Assembly (NCBI GenBank): GCA_015272215.1
Contig: JACYMD010000130.1
Coordinates: 1 to 41,726 of the forward strand
Direction of reading: 5' to 3'
Source: Rivularia sp. T60_A2020_040
GTDB lineage: Bacteria > Cyanobacteriota > Cyanobacteriia > Cyanobacteriales > Nostocaceae
Length of the DNA: 41,726 bases
The translations under genes were made by a program, and so were the position numbers. Below are positions 38,604 to 41,726 of this stretch, piece after piece. The notes beneath the pieces are model-generated. The model was not told where the DNA came from. It was given only the letters and a program-made list of their open reading frames with translations, and ran no database searches. Position 1 is the first letter of the stretch; each line of letters begins with the position of its first letter.

Positions 38604-39455
38604 ATGAACAGAGTTAAAATTTTGAACTTGGAAATAGATAATTGGTCAATAAAAGAATTACTTGATAATTTAAAATCAGGAGTAATATTCACGCCAAATG
38701 TAGACCATCTCATTAAGCTCCAAAGAGACCAGGAATTTTTTCGAGCTTATAGTCTTGGAGATTATAAAATTTGTGATAGTCAAATAATTCTGTACGCATC
38801 GAAATTTTTAGGAACACCAATTAAAGAAAAAATATCTGGTTCTGATTTATTGCCAGCTTTTTGTAATTATCATAAAAACAATCAGGAGATTAAAATCTTT
38901 TTATTAGGTGCTGCTCAAGGTGTAGCATATCGCGCACAAAAAAAAATTAATCATAAAGTCGGAAGAATGATTGTTGTTAACACTTATTCTCCACCTTTTG
39001 GTTTTGAGCAAAATGAAGCCGAATGTCAGAAAATAGTAGATATAATTAATAATTCAGATGCTACGGTATTAGTAATAGGATTAGGTGCGCCAAAACAAGA
39101 GAAATGGTTGTACAAATATAAGGATAAATTAAACTCTATCAAAATATTTATGGCATTAGGAGCAACTATTGATTTTGAAGCAGGAAATATTAAAAGAGCG
39201 CCAAAATGGATGAGTGAAATCGGATTAGAGTGGTTATTTAGATTATTGTGTGAACCAAAAAGATTATGGAAAAGATATTTATTAGATGATATTCCTTTCT
39301 TGTTCTTAATTTTGAAACAAAAACTTAATTTGTATATCAAGAAAGACGCTGAGGACAGCCAAACTTTTTTACCCCTATTCCGTTCTAAAATTAGCTTTCT
39401 CTTTTTACCTCTTTCCTCTGCGCTCTCTGCGTCTCTGCGGTTTTTTAATCGGTAA
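38604..39455 (+). CDS. WecG/TagA/CpsF family glycosyltransferase
   Basis: The 283-aa protein is a family 26 glycosyltransferase that adds N-acetylmannosamine-type or glucose-type sugars to a lipid-linked precursor in wall or exopolysaccharide synthesis. Conserved blocks are FTPNVDHLIKLQRDQEFFRA, ICDSQIILYASKFLG and VLVIGLGAPKQEKWLYKY, then MALGATIDFEAGNIKRAPKW. The family domain ends at about residue 247 (LYIKK). The last 36 residues (DAEDSQTFLPLF onward) are low complexity and come from a CTCTGCG-type intergenic repeat (39416-39442), so the natural stop was probably lost or the tail recently added. AT-rich codon use and spacer suggest transfer. Confidence 0.9.
   Translation: MNRVKILNLEIDNWSIKELLDNLKSGVIFTPNVDHLIKLQRDQEFFRAYSLGDYKICDSQIILYASKFLGTPIKEKISGSDLLPAFCNYHKNNQEIKIFLLGAAQGVAYRAQKKINHKVGRMIVVNTYSPPFGFEQNEAECQKIVDIINNSDATVLVIGLGAPKQEKWLYKYKDKLNSIKIFMALGATIDFEAGNIKRAPKWMSEIGLEWLFRLLCEPKRLWKRYLLDDIPFLFLILKQKLNLYIKKDAEDSQTFLPLFRSKISFLFLPLSSALSASLRFFNR
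39416..39442. repeat. CTCTGCG tandem repeat
   Basis: Three near-exact units of CTCTGCG or TCTCTGCG lie in a row. I recall this as a common spacer repeat in filamentous cyanobacteria. Here it is translated as the tail of the WecG-type glycosyltransferase. Confidence 0.55.
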
Positions 39456-39480
39456 TCTTCTGCCCGGAAGGGAGTAAGTA

Positions 39481-39513
39481 AGAAGTCGGGTTTCAAGTAA
39501 AAACCCGACTTCT
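39481..39513. terminator. AGAAGTCGGGTTT inverted repeat, copy 3
   Basis: AGAAGTCGGGTTT (39481-39493) and AAACCCGACTTCT (39501-39513) form a perfect 13-bp stem with a seven-base loop. It lies between two convergent glycosyltransferase genes and could terminate both. Same arms as at 13769 and 26439. Confidence 0.65.
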
Positions 39514-39567
39514 GTTATTTAGGTTATGTTTTTTAGAAAAGACTAGATAAAAACTTAATAACTAAAT

Positions 39568-40758
39568 TTATGTTATCGAAATAATTTCAGCTAAATTCTG
39601 CAAATAAGCTTTTCTAACTAACATTTGAGGTGTGCTATTAAGTCCGACTTTAGTTAAAATTTCTTCCCAACGATATACCCAATCATGCCTTAATAATGAG
39701 TTAATTAGATTTTGTTTACGTATTTTTTGCAATCTTTCCGGTTGTGCATCCAATTCCGCAATGATATTTACTAATTCAGTAGTTTTATAAGGTACCTCAA
39801 TTACAGCATCAGACCAGTCAAAATGTTTATTATAAGCTTCACAAACTGGTGGAGTTCCAATCATTACTGCTCCGGCTGCGGCTCCTTCAAAAAAGCGGGA
39901 ACCTAATTCTTCTTGTCCCCCTGTTTGATTATCGCTATCAATTTTTGCTTTATTGGCAATAAAATAACGACTTCTTTTGATTAAATTACTATATAAAATT
40001 CGATGTTCTTGATAATTCCTCATTTCTAAACCTTTAAGAGAATCGTATAGATAAAGGAAGTTTTCTCGTTTGGTTAGCTCTAGTAAAGATTTATGTGTGA
40101 TTTCTGAACGACGGCCAATACTATAAACATCGATATGTCTTTGAGGAAGCTGCGGATAAGGACAGAACTTTACAGTATCCACGCCATAAGGCAAACTATA
40201 ACAAGGACGTTTAATTAATTGATTTATAGCATCAACACTTTTACTTTGAGTGGTAAATATATAATCAAAATCTTTTGCTAATTTTAAGCAAAGTGCAGTT
40301 TTGGGATTTTCAACTTCTTTTGCCCAAATTTCATCTATCCATAAGACTGCTTTTTTACATTTGTCGCGCCATCCTTTGATGGCATTAATACAGGTCATAT
40401 CCCAAAAATGTTGACAAATAAAGAATAATAAATCATATTCTTTATCTATGACTAATTCTTTACAACCGGAGTGTAATAATTTGCTTTGACCGAAAATTGA
40501 ACCTGCACAGTTAGCCGCTTTTTTTATGATTTGAGATTTAAAATTAGATACGTGTATTGGTGAAAGTAAATCGGCATAATCAAAATTACTAATCACATCT
40601 TCAAATTCGTATTCAGCAGAGCGAAAAGCTTCGGAATGAAAACCTCGCATTGATATTATTAAAATACGGGGTTGTTGTTGAGAATTAATAGAATAATTTG
40701 GGATATTAGAGTTAAACTTTGATTGGGAATCCAGTTTCTGCTTGGTAGTTTCTAACAT
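39568..40758 (-). CDS. Glycosyltransferase (GT4-like, CgeB-type C-terminal domain)
   Basis: The 396-aa protein has a two-domain GT-B layout. The N-terminal half (28-215) has RILIISMRGFHSEAFRSAEY and a DYIFTTQSKSVDAI segment, then the inter-domain SLPYGVDTVKFCPY. The C-terminal half resembles the Glyco_trans_1_2 domain: HIDVYSIGRRS, ELGSRFFEGAAAGAVMIGTP with the sugar-nucleotide Glu, and VIEVPYKTTELVNIIAEL. It has no membrane segment. The sugar and acceptor are unknown. The convergent WecG-type gene and the upstream GH5 gene suggest a polysaccharide locus. Confidence 0.82.
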   Translation of the reverse strand: MLETTKQKLDSQSKFNSNIPNYSINSQQQPRILIISMRGFHSEAFRSAEYEFEDVISNFDYADLLSPIHVSNFKSQIIKKAANCAGSIFGQSKLLHSGCKELVIDKEYDLLFFICQHFWDMTCINAIKGWRDKCKKAVLWIDEIWAKEVENPKTALCLKLAKDFDYIFTTQSKSVDAINQLIKRPCYSLPYGVDTVKFCPYPQLPQRHIDVYSIGRRSEITHKSLLELTKRENFLYLYDSLKGLEMRNYQEHRILYSNLIKRSRYFIANKAKIDSDNQTGGQEELGSRFFEGAAAGAVMIGTPPVCEAYNKHFDWSDAVIEVPYKTTELVNIIAELDAQPERLQKIRKQNLINSLLRHDWVYRWEEILTKVGLNSTPQMLVRKAYLQNLAEIISIT

Positions 40759-40835
40759 AATTACAAGATTTATTACAAGTTTGTGCTAATCGATAAAATG
40801 TTTTTTTCAGCATCTATAAATGGAAGAATTTGAGA

Positions 40836-41726
40836 TTAAGATAGTAGCTTACTTAAAAGTGCTTGTTTTGGAGCATTTACTGTTTTCCAGTCATTTTGTA
40901 ATATGCCTCCAGTACCTTTACTATTAGGATTCCAGCACCAATATGCAAAGCTCAAATTATTCTGTTTGATGTAATCTACAAACTTTCGGTGCCAGATACC
41001 TTCTTTGGATTTACTGTCAACATGATATCCACCAAATTCCCCAACAAAAATGGGAGCGATGCCTTTTGTCGCAATATAGTGAAATCCGATTTCCCAACGT
41101 TGGTAAAGATTTTTGGGGAATGCTGCATCTTGAAACCAGGAGACTTTTGCACCACCGTATTCGTGAGGAGAATACACGAGTTTGTGAGGTTTTTTTAGAT
41201 GTATAGGATATTCCCGAACACCCTCTAAATTTGCACCCCAAAAGTAGCCATACTGTCGTTGATTGGGTACATTTTTTTCCACTCCTTCTACTACAATCAA
41301 CCAGTTAGGATTTACCTGAAGAATCTTATTTCCAGCATTTTGTGCAGCTAAACGCCAATCCGTTGAAGTATAATCAGTTCCCCAACTTGCACTACCATGG
41401 GGTTCATTTTTCAAATCTGCACCGATAACATTGGGTTGATTTTTATAGCGTTTTGCTAACAGAATCCAAGTCTCTACCCAATCTTTTTCTGTAAAACCAT
41501 CTCCATACCATAATTCTGAAATATGTCCATCTTTAAGACAGTGACTATCTAATAAAATCAGCAATCCCTGTTTTCCCGCTTCTTGGATAATTAAATCCAT
41601 TACTTCTAAAGGAGTTTTGCCATAAAATTCTGCATTTGCACCAATAGAAAAATCTATACCACTAATCTGAGCAGGGTAAACGCAAGAAAATTTAGATATT
41701 ATATCAGCTAGAATGTAAGGGAATAG
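40836..41726 (-). CDS. Glycoside hydrolase family 5 (cellulase-like), 5' end outside window
   Basis: The frame is open to the right edge, so the N-terminus is missing; a Met at 41600 is internal to the fold, and the true start lies beyond the window. Family 5 features are clear: SGIDFSIGANAEFYGKTPLE and LLILLDSHCL early in the barrel, the acid/base Glu in IGADLKNEPHGSASWG, VYSPHEYGG, the nucleophile Glu in PIFVGEFGGYH, and FAYWCWNPNSKGTGGI near the end. It hydrolyses beta-1,4-linked glucan or a similar polymer. Next to two glycosyltransferases, it may trim an exported polysaccharide. Signal peptide cannot be judged because the start is outside the window. Confidence 0.9.
   Translation of the reverse strand, partial: LFPYILADIISKFSCVYPAQISGIDFSIGANAEFYGKTPLEVMDLIIQEAGKQGLLILLDSHCLKDGHISELWYGDGFTEKDWVETWILLAKRYKNQPNVIGADLKNEPHGSASWGTDYTSTDWRLAAQNAGNKILQVNPNWLIVVEGVEKNVPNQRQYGYFWGANLEGVREYPIHLKKPHKLVYSPHEYGGAKVSWFQDAAFPKNLYQRWEIGFHYIATKGIAPIFVGEFGGYHVDSKSKEGIWHRKFVDYIKQNNLSFAYWCWNPNSKGTGGILQNDWKTVNAPKQALLSKLLS

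Overview
The window is chromosomal DNA from a cyanobacterium, most likely a filamentous Nostocales-type organism (Calothrix/Rivularia/Nostoc-like). The evidence is a CP12 gene, the plant-type carotenoid pair crtP-crtB, a Tic20-family protein, several proteins known to me only from cyanobacteria, about a dozen HIP1 octamers (GCGATCGC), heptameric short tandem repeats between genes, AT-rich spacers and low gene density. No rRNA, CRISPR array, prophage or plasmid gene was seen.

Left part (1-8.7 kb). An IS605/IS1341-type tnpB-only element (about 307-1655) ends one base before the start codon of a carotenoid cleavage oxygenase. Then come a convergent FIST-domain protein, CP12, a DUF3177-type membrane protein, a small conserved cyanobacterial protein and guaA. 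From 8.7 to 9.5 kb lies a decayed receiver-PAS-histidine kinase gene in at least two pieces, followed by a CDF metal transporter, an unrecognised 119-aa protein, a TerB-like acidic protein and 1.5 kb of non-coding DNA with repeats and a possible gene relic.

Middle part (14.3-31.9 kb). A minus-strand run reads rpsB, tsf, an acidic hypothetical protein and recG. A GAF histidine kinase converges on a family-2 glycosyltransferase. A PEP-CTERM protein lies beside the tail of a second, broken PEP-CTERM gene. Then follow argG with a convergent DedA protein, a STAS protein, a coiled-coil protein, rpsF, a fumarylacetoacetate hydrolase-family enzyme, a Tic20-family protein and a small cysteine-rich protein.

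Right part (32.3-41.7 kb). glyA, then the overlapping crtP-crtB pair (lycopene-type carotenoid synthesis) with a clear terminator, a tRNA-Ser(GCU) with its own promoter and terminator, an outer-membrane barrel protein, 0.95 kb of AT-rich spacer, and a polysaccharide-type group: a WecG/TagA/CpsF glycosyltransferase, a second glycosyltransferase, and a GH5 glycoside hydrolase that runs off the right edge.

Most genes are ordinary housekeeping or conserved cyanobacterial genes. The unusual content is in the spacers: the tnpB element flush with a start codon, two copies of a 128-130 bp fold-back element, two other single-copy elements with inverted ends (one inside a heptamer array, one upstream of crtP), three copies of one AGAAGTCGGGTTT hairpin, and several decaying genes. 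I did not find a clear new defence or biosynthetic system.
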